DNA from: Fimenecus sp900545625
GTDB taxonomy: Bacteria > Bacillota > Clostridia > Oscillospirales > Acutalibacteraceae
Direction: 5' to 3'
Assembly (NCBI GenBank): GCA_963931525.1
Contig: OZ007023.1
Location: 2,206,699 to 2,270,698, forward strand
Length of the DNA: 64,000 nt
Below the pieces are notes generated by a model. That model worked only from the letters and a program-made list of their open reading frames with translations. It had not been told where the DNA came from and ran no database searches. The translations under genes and the position numbers were made by a program. The stretch's first letter is position 1. Every line of letters begins with the position of its first letter. This document shows, piece by piece, positions 8,662-16,767 of the stretch.

Positions 8662-8721
8662 AGAACAAAGCTGTCATTATGGAAATACACAAAAACGATT
8701 ATTTTTTAGGGGACAGATCAC

Positions 8722-10071
8722 ATGGAAACCAAAGCTGAGTTTTCACCGCTGCTGGACACGGACACGCCGCTGTATATGCAGGTATACAATTATTACAAGT
8801 CGCTGATCGTCAGCGGCAAGCTGTTACCCAACGCCAAGCTCCCCTCCCTGCGGCACTGCGCCGAAACGCTCGGTGTCAGCCGCACGACGGCAGAGGGCGC
8901 CTATTTGCAGCTTTGCGCAGACGGCTACATCCTTTCCAAACCGAAAAGCGGCTACTTCGTGACCGACCTGTATTTTCACGCCCCGCGCCCGGCACTTGCA
9001 CCACAGGCGGAAAAGCCCGCCGCGCCGCTGTATGATTTTGCATCGCTTTCCGTAGACCGCGAGAGCTTCGACTTCAACCTGTGGCGGCGCTATTTAAAAA
9101 GCGCGCTGCGGCAGGATGAGCGTCTGCTTTCCTACGGTGAGGTGCAGGGCGAGCGGGATCTGCGCGAAGCACTGGCGCAGTACCTTGCCGAAAAACGCAA
9201 CGTCGTCTGCCGTGCGGATTCCATTGTCATTGGCGCGGGTGTGCAGAGTCTATTACACATTTTGTGTGCTGTGCTGCATGACAAAAAGACCGTTGCGTTT
9301 TGCGATCCGGCGTTTTTACAGGGGCGTGCTGTGTTTCAGGATCATGGTTTTACGATTCGCGAGCGTGAGGCGGATGCACAGATCTTTTACGTCTCGCCGT
9401 CCCACATGGATCGTCGCGGCGACGTGATGCCGACCGACGCGCGCATCGCCTTGCTCAAGCGTATTGCGGCACGCGGGACATTGCTCATTGAAGATGACTA
9501 TGACAACGAATTTTGCTACTTTGACCGCCCCGCCCCTGCGCTGCAAGGGTTAGACGGCGGGCGGCATGTGGTGTATATCGGAACCTTTTCCCGCCTGCTG
9601 CTGCCCTCTATTCGCATCAGCTTTCTCGTCCTGCCGGATTCCCTTGCGGCACGCTACCGCGAGATCGCACCGCTTTATAACCAAACGGCCTCCAAGGCCG
9701 AGCAGATCGCCCTTTGCCAATTCATCCGAGACGGGCATTTGGCAGGACAGATTCGGAAAGTTCGAAAGCTTTACACCCAGAAAGCACGGCTGTTGGAAAC
9801 GGCAGTGCGCGAGGCGTTCGGAAAAGCTGCCGATGTACGCCTGCGCGAGACGGGTTTTGTGGTACAGGTGCGCCTGCGCATGCCGCTTGCCGCAGACGAT
9901 TTGGAACAGCGGGCGCGCAAAGCAGGCGTTTCACTGCGTGCGGAAAATGACGCAAACGGCGCTTGCACGCTGTTCCTCGCCTGCTCGGGTGTGCGCGCTT
10001 CGGATTTTCCCGACGCGGCTGCACGGATGCGCGCGGTCTGTCTGTTACAGGATACTGAAACGCCCACTTGA
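8722..10071 (+). CDS. MocR/PdxR-type regulator (GntR HTH plus aminotransferase fold) with Lys-to-Arg change
   Basis: A 449-residue fusion of an N-terminal GntR winged helix (PLYMQVYNYYKSLIVSGKL, LPSLRHCAETLGVSRTTAEGAYLQL) and a fold-type I aminotransferase domain (from about residue 105). The aminotransferase part keeps EDDYDNEF (Asp for the PLP ring) but has GTFSR at residues 287-291, where family members have GTFSK: the Schiff-base lysine is Arg291 (codon at 9592). PdxR members of this family sense PLP and control B6 genes, and the divergent pyridoxamine kinase fits that. Covalent PLP binding cannot occur in the usual way, so sensing may be non-covalent or altered. Confidence 0.88.
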   Translation: METKAEFSPLLDTDTPLYMQVYNYYKSLIVSGKLLPNAKLPSLRHCAETLGVSRTTAEGAYLQLCADGYILSKPKSGYFVTDLYFHAPRPALAPQAEKPAAPLYDFASLSVDRESFDFNLWRRYLKSALRQDERLLSYGEVQGERDLREALAQYLAEKRNVVCRADSIVIGAGVQSLLHILCAVLHDKKTVAFCDPAFLQGRAVFQDHGFTIREREADAQIFYVSPSHMDRRGDVMPTDARIALLKRIAARGTLLIEDDYDNEFCYFDRPAPALQGLDGGRHVVYIGTFSRLLLPSIRISFLVLPDSLAARYREIAPLYNQTASKAEQIALCQFIRDGHLAGQIRKVRKLYTQKARLLETAVREAFGKAADVRLRETGFVVQVRLRMPLAADDLEQRARKAGVSLRAENDANGACTLFLACSGVRASDFPDAAARMRAVCLLQDTETPT

Positions 10072-10122
10072 ATTTGTCTCATTTGATACATTTTTGCGGC
10101 GTGTCATCGGTTCTATATTCGA

Positions 10123-10159
10123 TATGTAAAAACATACAAATCAGTAAGAAAATACTGAT
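10123..10159. repeat. Two small inverted repeats upstream of the hydrogenase operon
   Basis: TATGT/ACATA (10123-10127, 10132-10136) and ATCAGTA/TACTGAT (10140-10146, 10153-10159) lie in the AT-rich gap ahead of the hydrogenase promoter. They could be operator sites for a redox or hydrogen-responsive regulator; neither matches the Rex consensus. Confidence 0.35.
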
Positions 10160-10199
10160 AAACTTTTTGTAAAAAATGATAGATTTTTAACATTCTTTC

Positions 10200-10208
10200 T
10201 GCTATAAT
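10200..10208 (+). promoter_or_regulatory. Extended -10 promoter of the hydrogenase operon
   Basis: TGC followed by TATAAT (10203-10208), an extended -10 element; the -35 region is weak and AT-rich. The hndA-like start is 83 bp downstream with AAAGGAGG at its binding site. Confidence 0.65.
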
Positions 10209-10290
10209 GGATGTGTATACGCGAAAGTTGTGTGGCTGAACGCACAAACTGTGCGCGGCGCGCGGCTTTTGCAAAGGAGGAAAGTCAAGA

Positions 10291-10788
10291 ATGCTCAAAA
10301 AAATCAGTACGATCCCGTTTCGCGGCACACCTGAACAGGCACAGCGGCTGCAAGCGGTGATCGAGACGTGCAAGGATGACAAAAGCCAGCTGATGCACGT
10401 CATGCAGGAGGCGCAGGAGATCTACGGCTATCTGCCCTATGAGGTGCAGGTGATGATCGCCGAGGGGATGGACATCCCGCTGGAGAAGGTCTACGGCGTT
10501 TCCACCTTTTACGCACAGTTCTCCCTGTCGCCCAAAGGCGAGACCAACATTTCGGTGTGCCTGGGCACGGCATGCTATGTCAAAGGTTCCCAGCAGATCC
10601 TCGACAAGCTCTCAGAGCTTTTAGGCATCGGCGCGGGCGAATGCACGCCGGACGGCGCATTTTCGCTGGAGGCGTGCCGCTGCATCGGCGCGTGCGGGCT
10701 TGCGCCTGTTTTGACCGTCAATGACGAAGTATACGGCAAGATCACCGAGGACGACGTTGCGGGCATCCTTGCCAAATACAGAAGCTGA
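10291..10788 (+). CDS. hndA: NAD(P)-linked hydrogenase subunit, NuoE-like [2Fe-2S] protein
   Basis: A 165-residue thioredoxin-like [2Fe-2S] subunit (NuoE/HydC/HndA family). Cluster ligands are C90, C95, C131 and C135 (CLGTAC and CRCIGAC). It passes electrons between the flavin subunit and the hydrogenase subunit in a soluble cytosolic complex. AAAGGAGG precedes the ATG by about 10 bases. It is the first gene of a five-gene operon and its stop codon overlaps the next start by one base (TGATG). Confidence 0.93.
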   Translation: MLKKISTIPFRGTPEQAQRLQAVIETCKDDKSQLMHVMQEAQEIYGYLPYEVQVMIAEGMDIPLEKVYGVSTFYAQFSLSPKGETNISVCLGTACYVKGSQQILDKLSELLGIGAGECTPDGAFSLEACRCIGACGLAPVLTVNDEVYGKITEDDVAGILAKYRS

Positions 10789-11351
10789 TGCGCGAGCTTT
10801 CGCTCAACGTGCTGGACATTGCACAAAATTCCATCACAGCGGGCGCCGCGTGCATCCGCATCGAAGTGCTGGAGGACACGAAAGCGCACACGCTCGTGCT
10901 CGGCATTTACGACGACGGCTGCGGCATGACCGACGAGCAGGTACAGCGCGTGCTCGACCCGTTTTATACGACGCGCACCACGCGCAAGGTCGGCATGGGC
11001 ATCCCACTGTTTCGCTTAGCGGCGCAGCAGACGGGCGGCGATCTGGAGATCTCGTCGAAGGTCGGCATCGGCACCTCGGTGCGCGCGACCTTTCACACGG
11101 ACAATGTGGACTGTACGCCGCTCGGAGATATGGCGTCCACGCTGTGTACGCTCATCACAATGAACACGGACCGGCAGTTTTTATACCGGCACCGCGTGGA
11201 CGGACGGGAATTTGTGCTGGACACGGCGGAGCTTACCGCGCTTTTAGAGGGCGTACCGCTCTCCGACCCTGCCGTAGCACAGTGGCTGCGGGATTTCATA
11301 CGGGAAAATACGGAAAGCCTGTATAAAGGAGAAACATATGAAAACGATTGA
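10788..11351 (+). CDS. GHKL-type ATP-binding protein in hydrogenase operon
   Basis: A 187-residue protein with a histidine-kinase-like ATPase domain: N-box NVLDIAQNSI, G1 box DDGCGM and G2-like GMGIP. No phosphoacceptor His box, dimerisation domain or sensor domain is present, so it is not a complete sensor kinase; it resembles anti-sigma-factor-type ATPases. After about residue 105 comes a short C-terminal region of unknown role. It overlaps hndA by one base and hndB by 14 bases, so its expression is tightly coupled to the hydrogenase. Possible roles are regulation or assembly of the complex; this is inference. Confidence 0.8.
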   Translation: MRELSLNVLDIAQNSITAGAACIRIEVLEDTKAHTLVLGIYDDGCGMTDEQVQRVLDPFYTTRTTRKVGMGIPLFRLAAQQTGGDLEISSKVGIGTSVRATFHTDNVDCTPLGDMASTLCTLITMNTDRQFLYRHRVDGREFVLDTAELTALLEGVPLSDPAVAQWLRDFIRENTESLYKGETYEND

Positions 11352-11712
11352 AGAATTGATGGCGATTCGCGACAACGCGAAGAAAAAAATGACCGTCCGT
11401 GAGGATACGGGCGACGACTGCACGCGCGTGGTCGTGGGCATGGCGACCTGCGGTATCGCGGCGGGCGCGCGCCCGGTGCTCAATGCCTTTGTGGATGAGA
11501 TCGCAAAGCGCGGGCTGCACCATGTTACGGTCTCACAGACCGGCTGCATCGGCATGTGCCAATACGAGCCGATCGTGGAGGTCATGGAGCCCGGCAAGGA
11601 AAAAATCACCTATGTCAAAATGACCCCCGAAAAGGCGGTCAAAGTCGTCAACGAGCATCTTGTAAACGGCAACCCGATCGTGGATTTCACCGTCGGCGCC
11701 GCCACGAAGTAA
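11338..11712 (+). CDS. hndB: Hydrogenase-associated thioredoxin-like ferredoxin (HndB-like)
   Basis: A 124-residue thioredoxin-like [2Fe-2S] ferredoxin. Cysteines are at MATCGIAAGA (about residue 38) and QTGCIGMCQYEP (about residues 70 and 74); one further ligand appears to be absent compared with NuoE, as is common in HndB. In the NADP-reducing hydrogenase of Desulfovibrio, HndB is the matching small subunit. It overlaps the ATPase gene by 14 bp and is separated from hndC by 12 bp that include an AGGAGG site. Confidence 0.85.
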   Translation: MKTIEELMAIRDNAKKKMTVREDTGDDCTRVVVGMATCGIAAGARPVLNAFVDEIAKRGLHHVTVSQTGCIGMCQYEPIVEVMEPGKEKITYVKMTPEKAVKVVNEHLVNGNPIVDFTVGAATK

Positions 11713-11724
11713 GGAGGAGCCCCT

Positions 11725-13512
11725 ATGTATCGTTCCCACGTTCTGGTTTGCGGCGGTACCGGCTGCACCTCCTCCAACAGCCCTGCGATCATCGAGGCGC
11801 TGGAAAAGGAGATCGCCGACCGCGGTCTTCAGGAGGAGATCAAGGTCGTGCGCACGGGCTGCTTCGGCCTTTGCGCGCTCGGCCCGATTATGATCGTCTA
11901 CCCGGAAGGCTGCTTTTACAGCCAGGTCAAGGTCTCGGATGTGCCCGAGATCGTCGAAGAACATCTGCTCAAAGGCCGCATCGTCAAGCGCCTGCTTTAC
12001 GATGAGACCGTCACGATGGATGACGTGAAGTCCTTGCAGGAAACAGACTTTTATAAAAAACAGCACCGCGTCGCGCTGCGCAACTGCGGCGTGATCGACC
12101 CCGAAAATATCGAGGAATACATCGCGTTTGACGGCTACATGGCGCTGGCGAAGTGTCTGAAAGAGTACACGCCCCAGCAGGTCATCCAGATTGTCTCGGA
12201 TTCCGGGCTTCGCGGGCGCGGCGGCGGCGGCTTCCCGACCGGTAAAAAATGGAGCTTTACCGCGGCGAACGAAGCCGACCAGAAATATGTCGTCTGCAAC
12301 GCGGACGAGGGCGACCCCGGCGCTTTCATGGACCGCTCCGTTTTGGAGGGCGACCCGCACTGCATCATTGAGGCAATGGCGATCTGCGGCTATGCCACGG
12401 GCGCAAGCGAAGGCTATGTGTATGTCCGTGCGGAATACCCCATCGCCGTCAAGCGCTTGCAGATCGCGATCAAGCAGGCGCGCGAATACGGGCTTCTGGG
12501 CAAAAATATCTTTGATTCCGGCTTTGACTTTGATCTGCATGTGCGTCTGGGCGCCGGCGCTTTCGTCTGCGGCGAGGAGACCGCGCTGATGACCTCCATC
12601 GAGGGCAACCGCGGTGAACCGCGTCCGCGGCCGCCGTACCCGGCGGTCAAGGGTCTTTTCGGCAAGCCCACCACGGAAAACAACGTGGAGACCTTTGCGA
12701 ACATCCCGCAGATCATTTTAAACGGCGCGGATTGGTTTGCCTCCATGGGTACGGAAAGATCCAAGGGCACAAAGGTCTTTGCACTCGGCGGCAAGATCCG
12801 CAACACAGGTCTTGTGGAGATTCCGATGGGCACAACGCTGCGCGAGATCATTGAAGAGATCGGCGGCGGCATCCCGAACGGCAAAAAATTCAAGGCGGCG
12901 CAGACGGGCGGCCCCTCCGGCGGCTGCATCCCCGCTTCGCTCATGGATACGCCCATCGACTACGACAACCTCACCGCCATCGGCTGCATGATGGGCTCGG
13001 GCGGCTTGATCGTCATGGACGAGGACAACTGCATGGTGGACATCGCGAAGTTCTTTTTGAACTTCACAGTGGATGAATCCTGCGGCAAGTGCACGCCCTG
13101 CCGCGTCGGTACCAAGCGGCTTTTAGAGATGCTTGACAAGATCACCGCGGGCAAGGCGACCATGGAGGATCTGGATAAGTTAGAGGATCTTTGCAACTAT
13201 ATCAAGGCGAATTCCCTGTGCGGCCTTGGGCAGACCGCGCCCAACCCCGTGCTTGCCACGCTCAAATTCTTCCGCGAGGAATATGTGGCGCACATCCGCG
13301 ATAAGCACTGCCCGGCAGGCGTGTGCAAGGCGCTGACGGTATACTCCATTGACGCGGACAAATGCCGCGGCTGCACCGCCTGTGCGCGCAAGTGCCCCGC
13401 CGATGCGATCTCCGGCAAGGTCAAGGAAGTCCATACTATTGATACGGATAAGTGCATCAAGTGCGGCGTTTGCATGGAAACGTGCAAATTCGGCGCGGTT
13501 ACAAAGAGATAA
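11725..13512 (+). CDS. hndC: Hydrogenase flavin subunit, NuoF-like (HndC/HydB)
   Basis: A 595-residue FMN/NAD(P)-binding subunit. Domains in order: N-terminal thioredoxin-like ferredoxin (CGGTGCTSSNS, GCFGLC), the NuoF 51 kDa domain with GLRGRGGGGFPTGKKW (NAD/FMN) and NADEGDPGAF, SLBB domain, then the N3-type 4Fe-4S motif ESCGKCTPCRVG with a distal Cys in SLCGLG, and two C-terminal 4Fe-4S ferredoxin motifs (CRGCTACARKCP, CIKCGVCMETC). This is the site where electrons from NAD(P)H enter or leave, and the family includes bifurcating members. Operon position supports the assignment. Confidence 0.95.
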   Translation: MYRSHVLVCGGTGCTSSNSPAIIEALEKEIADRGLQEEIKVVRTGCFGLCALGPIMIVYPEGCFYSQVKVSDVPEIVEEHLLKGRIVKRLLYDETVTMDDVKSLQETDFYKKQHRVALRNCGVIDPENIEEYIAFDGYMALAKCLKEYTPQQVIQIVSDSGLRGRGGGGFPTGKKWSFTAANEADQKYVVCNADEGDPGAFMDRSVLEGDPHCIIEAMAICGYATGASEGYVYVRAEYPIAVKRLQIAIKQAREYGLLGKNIFDSGFDFDLHVRLGAGAFVCGEETALMTSIEGNRGEPRPRPPYPAVKGLFGKPTTENNVETFANIPQIILNGADWFASMGTERSKGTKVFALGGKIRNTGLVEIPMGTTLREIIEEIGGGIPNGKKFKAAQTGGPSGGCIPASLMDTPIDYDNLTAIGCMMGSGGLIVMDEDNCMVDIAKFFLNFTVDESCGKCTPCRVGTKRLLEMLDKITAGKATMEDLDKLEDLCNYIKANSLCGLGQTAPNPVLATLKFFREEYVAHIRDKHCPAGVCKALTVYSIDADKCRGCTACARKCPADAISGKVKEVHTIDTDKCIKCGVCMETCKFGAVTKR

Positions 13513-13524
13513 GGAGTGTGCCCC

Positions 13525-15267
13525 ATGGAAACCGTAAACATTAAAATCAACGGCATGCCCTTAAGCGTGCCGAAGGGTATTTCGATTTTGGAGGCGGCAC
13601 GGTTCGCCGGCATCGAGATCCCGACGCTTTGCTATTTGAAAGACATGAACGAGATCGGCGCTTGCCGCATCTGCATGGTGGAAGTCAAGGGCGCAAGGAA
13701 CCTTGTAACCGCGTGCGTGTACCCGGTGAACGAAGGTATGGAGGTGTTCACCAACACCGAGCGTGTGCGCCACTCGCGCAAGACGACGCTGGAACTGATC
13801 CTTTCCACGCACGACAAGAAGTGCCTTTCCTGCGTGCGCAGCGGCAACTGCGAATTGCAGGCGCTTTGCAAGGAATTCGGTGTAGACGATGAAAACGCCT
13901 TTGCGGGCGAGACCATTCACTACGATTTCGACGATTCCGCCGCGCACATGGTGCGCGACAACAACAAATGCATCCTCTGCCGCCGCTGCGTCGCTGCCTG
14001 CGACGCGCAGGGCATTTCGGTCATCGGCGCGAACGCGCGCGGGTTTGATACGCACATCAGCTCCGCGTTCGACAAGGATTTGGCGGAGGTCTCGTGCATT
14101 TCCTGCGGACAGTGCATCGTCAACTGCCCGACGGGCGCCATTGTGGAAAAGGACGACACCGACAAGGTGCTTGCCGCCATCAACGACCCCGACAAGTTCG
14201 TCATCGTCAACACCGCGCCCTCCATCCGCGCGACGCTCGGCGAGGCGTTCGGGATGCACATCGGCACCAACGTCGAGGGCAAGATGGTCGCGGCACTGCG
14301 CAGGCTCGGCTTTGACCGCGTATTTGATACGGACTTTGCCGCAGACCTTACGATCATGGAGGAGGCGCATGAATTCCTGGATCGTGTGCAGAACGGCGGC
14401 GTGCTGCCGATGATCACCTCCTGCTCGCCCGGCTGGATCAAATACTGCGAGCACTATTACCCGGAGCTGATCCCGCATCTGTCCACCTGCAAATCTCCGC
14501 AGCAGATGTTCGGCGCGACGATGAAGACCTATTATGCGCAGAAGATGGGCATGGACCCGAAAGATATGGTCGTTGTGGGCGTGATGCCCTGCACCGCCAA
14601 GAAGTTCGAGACCAAGCGTCCCGACCAGGCGGCGTCCGGCTATCCGGATGTGGACATCGCCATCACCACCCGCGAGCTTGCGCGCATGATCGAAAGTGCG
14701 GGCATCTTCTTCAAGCACCTGCCCGATGAGAGCTTTGACATCCCGTTCGGTGAATCCACCGGCGCCGCCACCATTTTCGGTACGACGGGCGGCGTTATGG
14801 AAGCGGCGCTGCGCACAGCGGTCGAGACCCTGACCGGCAAGGAGCTGCCGAGCGTCGATTTCAAAGAGGTTCGCGGCATGAAGGCGATCAAGGAAGCCGA
14901 GTACGACGTGGACGGCACGAAGATCAAAGTCGCCGTTGCCAGCGGTACAAAGAACGCCAAGGTGCTGCTTGACAAGATTAAGGACGGTACGGCGGATTAT
15001 CAGTTCATTGAGATCATGGGCTGCCCCGGCGGGTGCATCAACGGCGGCGGTCAGCCGATCCAGCACGCGGTCGTACGCAACTTTGTGGATCTGAAAGCCC
15101 GGCGTGCCGCGGCGCTGTATGATGCGGATTCCAAAAACAAAAAGCGCAAATCGCACGAAAACGAAGCCATTCAAAAGCTGTATCAAGAGTTCCTCGGCGA
15201 GCCCGGCAGCCACAAGGCACACGAGATCTTGCACACCTCATATGTGCCACGCAAGAAATACAATTAA
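13525..15267 (+). CDS. hndD: [FeFe] hydrogenase catalytic subunit, group A (HndD/HydA)
   Basis: A 580-residue hydrogenase. N-terminal [2Fe-2S] ferredoxin domain (CYLKDMNEIGACRICMVEV), His-Cys cluster region (HDKKCLSCVRSGNCEL), two [4Fe-4S] motifs (CILCRRCVAAC, CISCGQCIVNCP), then the H-cluster domain with TSCSPGW, MPCTAKKFE and MGCPGGCINGGG, followed by the fused small-subunit-like tail ending near residue 580. The ATG at 13525 is chosen because AAGGAG ends 8 bases upstream; a GTG at 13516 lies within that site. It evolves or consumes H2 with the NuoF/NuoE-like partners. Maturases HydEFG are not in the window. Confidence 0.97.
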   Translation: METVNIKINGMPLSVPKGISILEAARFAGIEIPTLCYLKDMNEIGACRICMVEVKGARNLVTACVYPVNEGMEVFTNTERVRHSRKTTLELILSTHDKKCLSCVRSGNCELQALCKEFGVDDENAFAGETIHYDFDDSAAHMVRDNNKCILCRRCVAACDAQGISVIGANARGFDTHISSAFDKDLAEVSCISCGQCIVNCPTGAIVEKDDTDKVLAAINDPDKFVIVNTAPSIRATLGEAFGMHIGTNVEGKMVAALRRLGFDRVFDTDFAADLTIMEEAHEFLDRVQNGGVLPMITSCSPGWIKYCEHYYPELIPHLSTCKSPQQMFGATMKTYYAQKMGMDPKDMVVVGVMPCTAKKFETKRPDQAASGYPDVDIAITTRELARMIESAGIFFKHLPDESFDIPFGESTGAATIFGTTGGVMEAALRTAVETLTGKELPSVDFKEVRGMKAIKEAEYDVDGTKIKVAVASGTKNAKVLLDKIKDGTADYQFIEIMGCPGGCINGGGQPIQHAVVRNFVDLKARRAAALYDADSKNKKRKSHENEAIQKLYQEFLGEPGSHKAHEILHTSYVPRKKYN

Positions 15268-15276
15268 AGGCTGAGA

Positions 15277-15306
15277 AAAGCGCGCCCGTTTTGGGGCGCG
15301 CTTTTT
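15277..15306 (+). terminator. Terminator of hydrogenase operon
   Basis: AGCGCGCCC (15279-15287) pairs with GGGCGCGCT (15294-15302), followed by a T-run. It ends the five-gene operon. Confidence 0.9.
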
Positions 15307-15351
15307 GGTTTCTGTGCGAAGTGCATTTCATACGTACATAGGAGGATACAT

Positions 15352-15963
15352 ATGAACGGCAAACCGGAAGTCCCGCTTTACTGCCTGTTCCAAGGGTGTT
15401 ACAACCCCGCTTACGAAGCGGAGATCCGCAAGGCAAAGGACAAATGCCACAAATATAATCAACTCAATCCCAACGACTACGAAGCGCAGGCAGAGATTTT
15501 ACGCACCCTGCTCGGCAAAATGGGGAAAGAGGTCGTGTTCACCCCGCCGTTTTGGTGCGATTACGGCTACAACATTTCGGTCGGGGACTGGTTTTATGCG
15601 AACCATAACCTTGTCATCACCGACGGCGCGAAAGTCACGTTCGGCGATCACGTGTTCATCGCGCCGAACTGCTGCTTTACGACCGCCGAGCACCCCACCG
15701 ATCCCGAACAGCGCAAGGCCGGCTTAGAAATTGCAAAGCCCATCACCGTCGGCAACAATGTCTGGATCGGGGCGGGCTCTACGGTGCTTGCGGGCGTGAC
15801 GATCGGGGACAACGCGGTCATCGGGGCGGGCAGCGTGGTGACAAAGGACATCCCCGCAAACGTCGTCGCCGTGGGCGTGCCCTGCCGCGTGGTGCGCGGA
15901 ATCACCGAAGCGGATAAGGATCGCTACCCGAGGTTTGACCCCGAAACGTATACCGCGCCGTAA
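15352..15963 (+). CDS. Sugar O-acetyltransferase (maltose/galactoside acetyltransferase type)
   Basis: A 203-residue left-handed beta-helix acetyltransferase. The N-terminal Mac domain (CHKYNQLNPNDYEAQAEIL) is followed by hexapeptide repeats (ITVGNNVWIGAGSTVLAGVTIGDNAV and onward), with the catalytic His expected in TTAEHP near residue 115. It transfers acetyl from acetyl-CoA to a sugar hydroxyl. AGGAGG lies about 6 bases before the ATG. Its neighbour downstream is a decayed glycosidase, suggesting a former carbohydrate-use locus. Confidence 0.88.
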   Translation: MNGKPEVPLYCLFQGCYNPAYEAEIRKAKDKCHKYNQLNPNDYEAQAEILRTLLGKMGKEVVFTPPFWCDYGYNISVGDWFYANHNLVITDGAKVTFGDHVFIAPNCCFTTAEHPTDPEQRKAGLEIAKPITVGNNVWIGAGSTVLAGVTIGDNAVIGAGSVVTKDIPANVVAVGVPCRVVRGITEADKDRYPRFDPETYTAP

Positions 15964-15991
15964 ACGCAGAAACGATATTGAGGTGTTTGCC

Positions 15992-16674
15992 ATGACGAAC
16001 GACCGATATTACCAAAAGTGCATCACCTTTGGCCGGGCGGCGGAAGGGCTGCGCGCGGATTTTCAGGCGCAGCTCAAAGAAATGCAGCGCTAGATCGGCT
16101 TCCAATACGTGCGCTTTCACGGCCTTTTTCACGACGATATGGCGGTATACAGCGAAACCGACGGGCAAGTGCAGCTATGGTTCGGCTACGTGGACGATCT
16201 TTTGGATTTCCTGCTGGAAAATGGGCTCAAACCCATATTGGAGCTTGGCTTTTGCCCCGGGGCGCTTGCGGCGAATGCCGAGACCCTGTTTTGGTGGAAC
16301 GCGCACACCTGCCCGCCGAAAGACTATGACATTGGAACTATCGCGATTACAAAGAAGCCTTTGCCAAAGGCGATCGAAGCGCGCTGACGCTGACAGACCG
16401 CGACGGCGTGTTTGAAAACAAGGATCTGGACATCGACCTGTCGCCGGATCTGCAGGGTGAATATACGCTTACGGTCTATACGCTCGACGAAAACGCCTCG
16501 GCGCTGCACAACTGGGTCAAGCTCGGTGCGCCCCAGTACCCGACCAAAGCACAGGTGCAGCTTTTGAAAGCGCAAAGCCACCCCGCACAGGAGACGCGGC
16601 GTGTCACGGCATTCCGTTTTCACGAGACGCTGCGTCCGCACGAGGTACGCGCGCTGCTCCTGACCAAAGCGTGA
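15992..16674 (+). pseudogene. GH39 beta-xylosidase remnant with internal deletion, stop and frameshift
   Basis: The frame from ATG 15992 reads a GH39-like N-terminus (TFGRAAEGLRADFQAQLKEM), hits an in-frame TAG at 16091, and resumes as GFQYVRFHGLFHDD and LKPILELGFCPGAL to CPPKDYD at about 16330. The reading then shifts frame and continues as WNYRDYKEAF through the typical GH39 C-terminal region to the stop at 16674. About 230 codons remain, against roughly 480-500 in intact GH39 xylosidases; the catalytic acid/base (NEP) and nucleophile regions are gone. At least two lesions (stop plus deletion/frameshift) show that it is inactive. Confidence 0.85.
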
Positions 16675-16711
16675 TCCGCCGCGGCTGTGCAGCATCAAAA
16701 CGGTTCCATGC

Positions 16712-16741
16712 TTGACGTACAGCGCATTCATTTTGTATAAT
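16712..16741 (+). promoter_or_regulatory. Promoter of sulfatase operon
   Basis: TTGACG (16712-16717), 18-base spacer and TATAAT (16736-16741), about 27 bp before the sulfatase start, just after the GH39 remnant. Confidence 0.75.
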
Positions 16742-16767
16742 TTAAAAAACCTTTCGGGAGGAGAAAC

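Noticed and set aside
13561..15234. A 557-codon minus-strand frame opposite the hydrogenase subunit gene.
   Set aside because: Antisense to a fully conserved [FeFe] hydrogenase; composition (Arg/Val/Ala/His/Asp-rich) is that of a GC-rich shadow frame.
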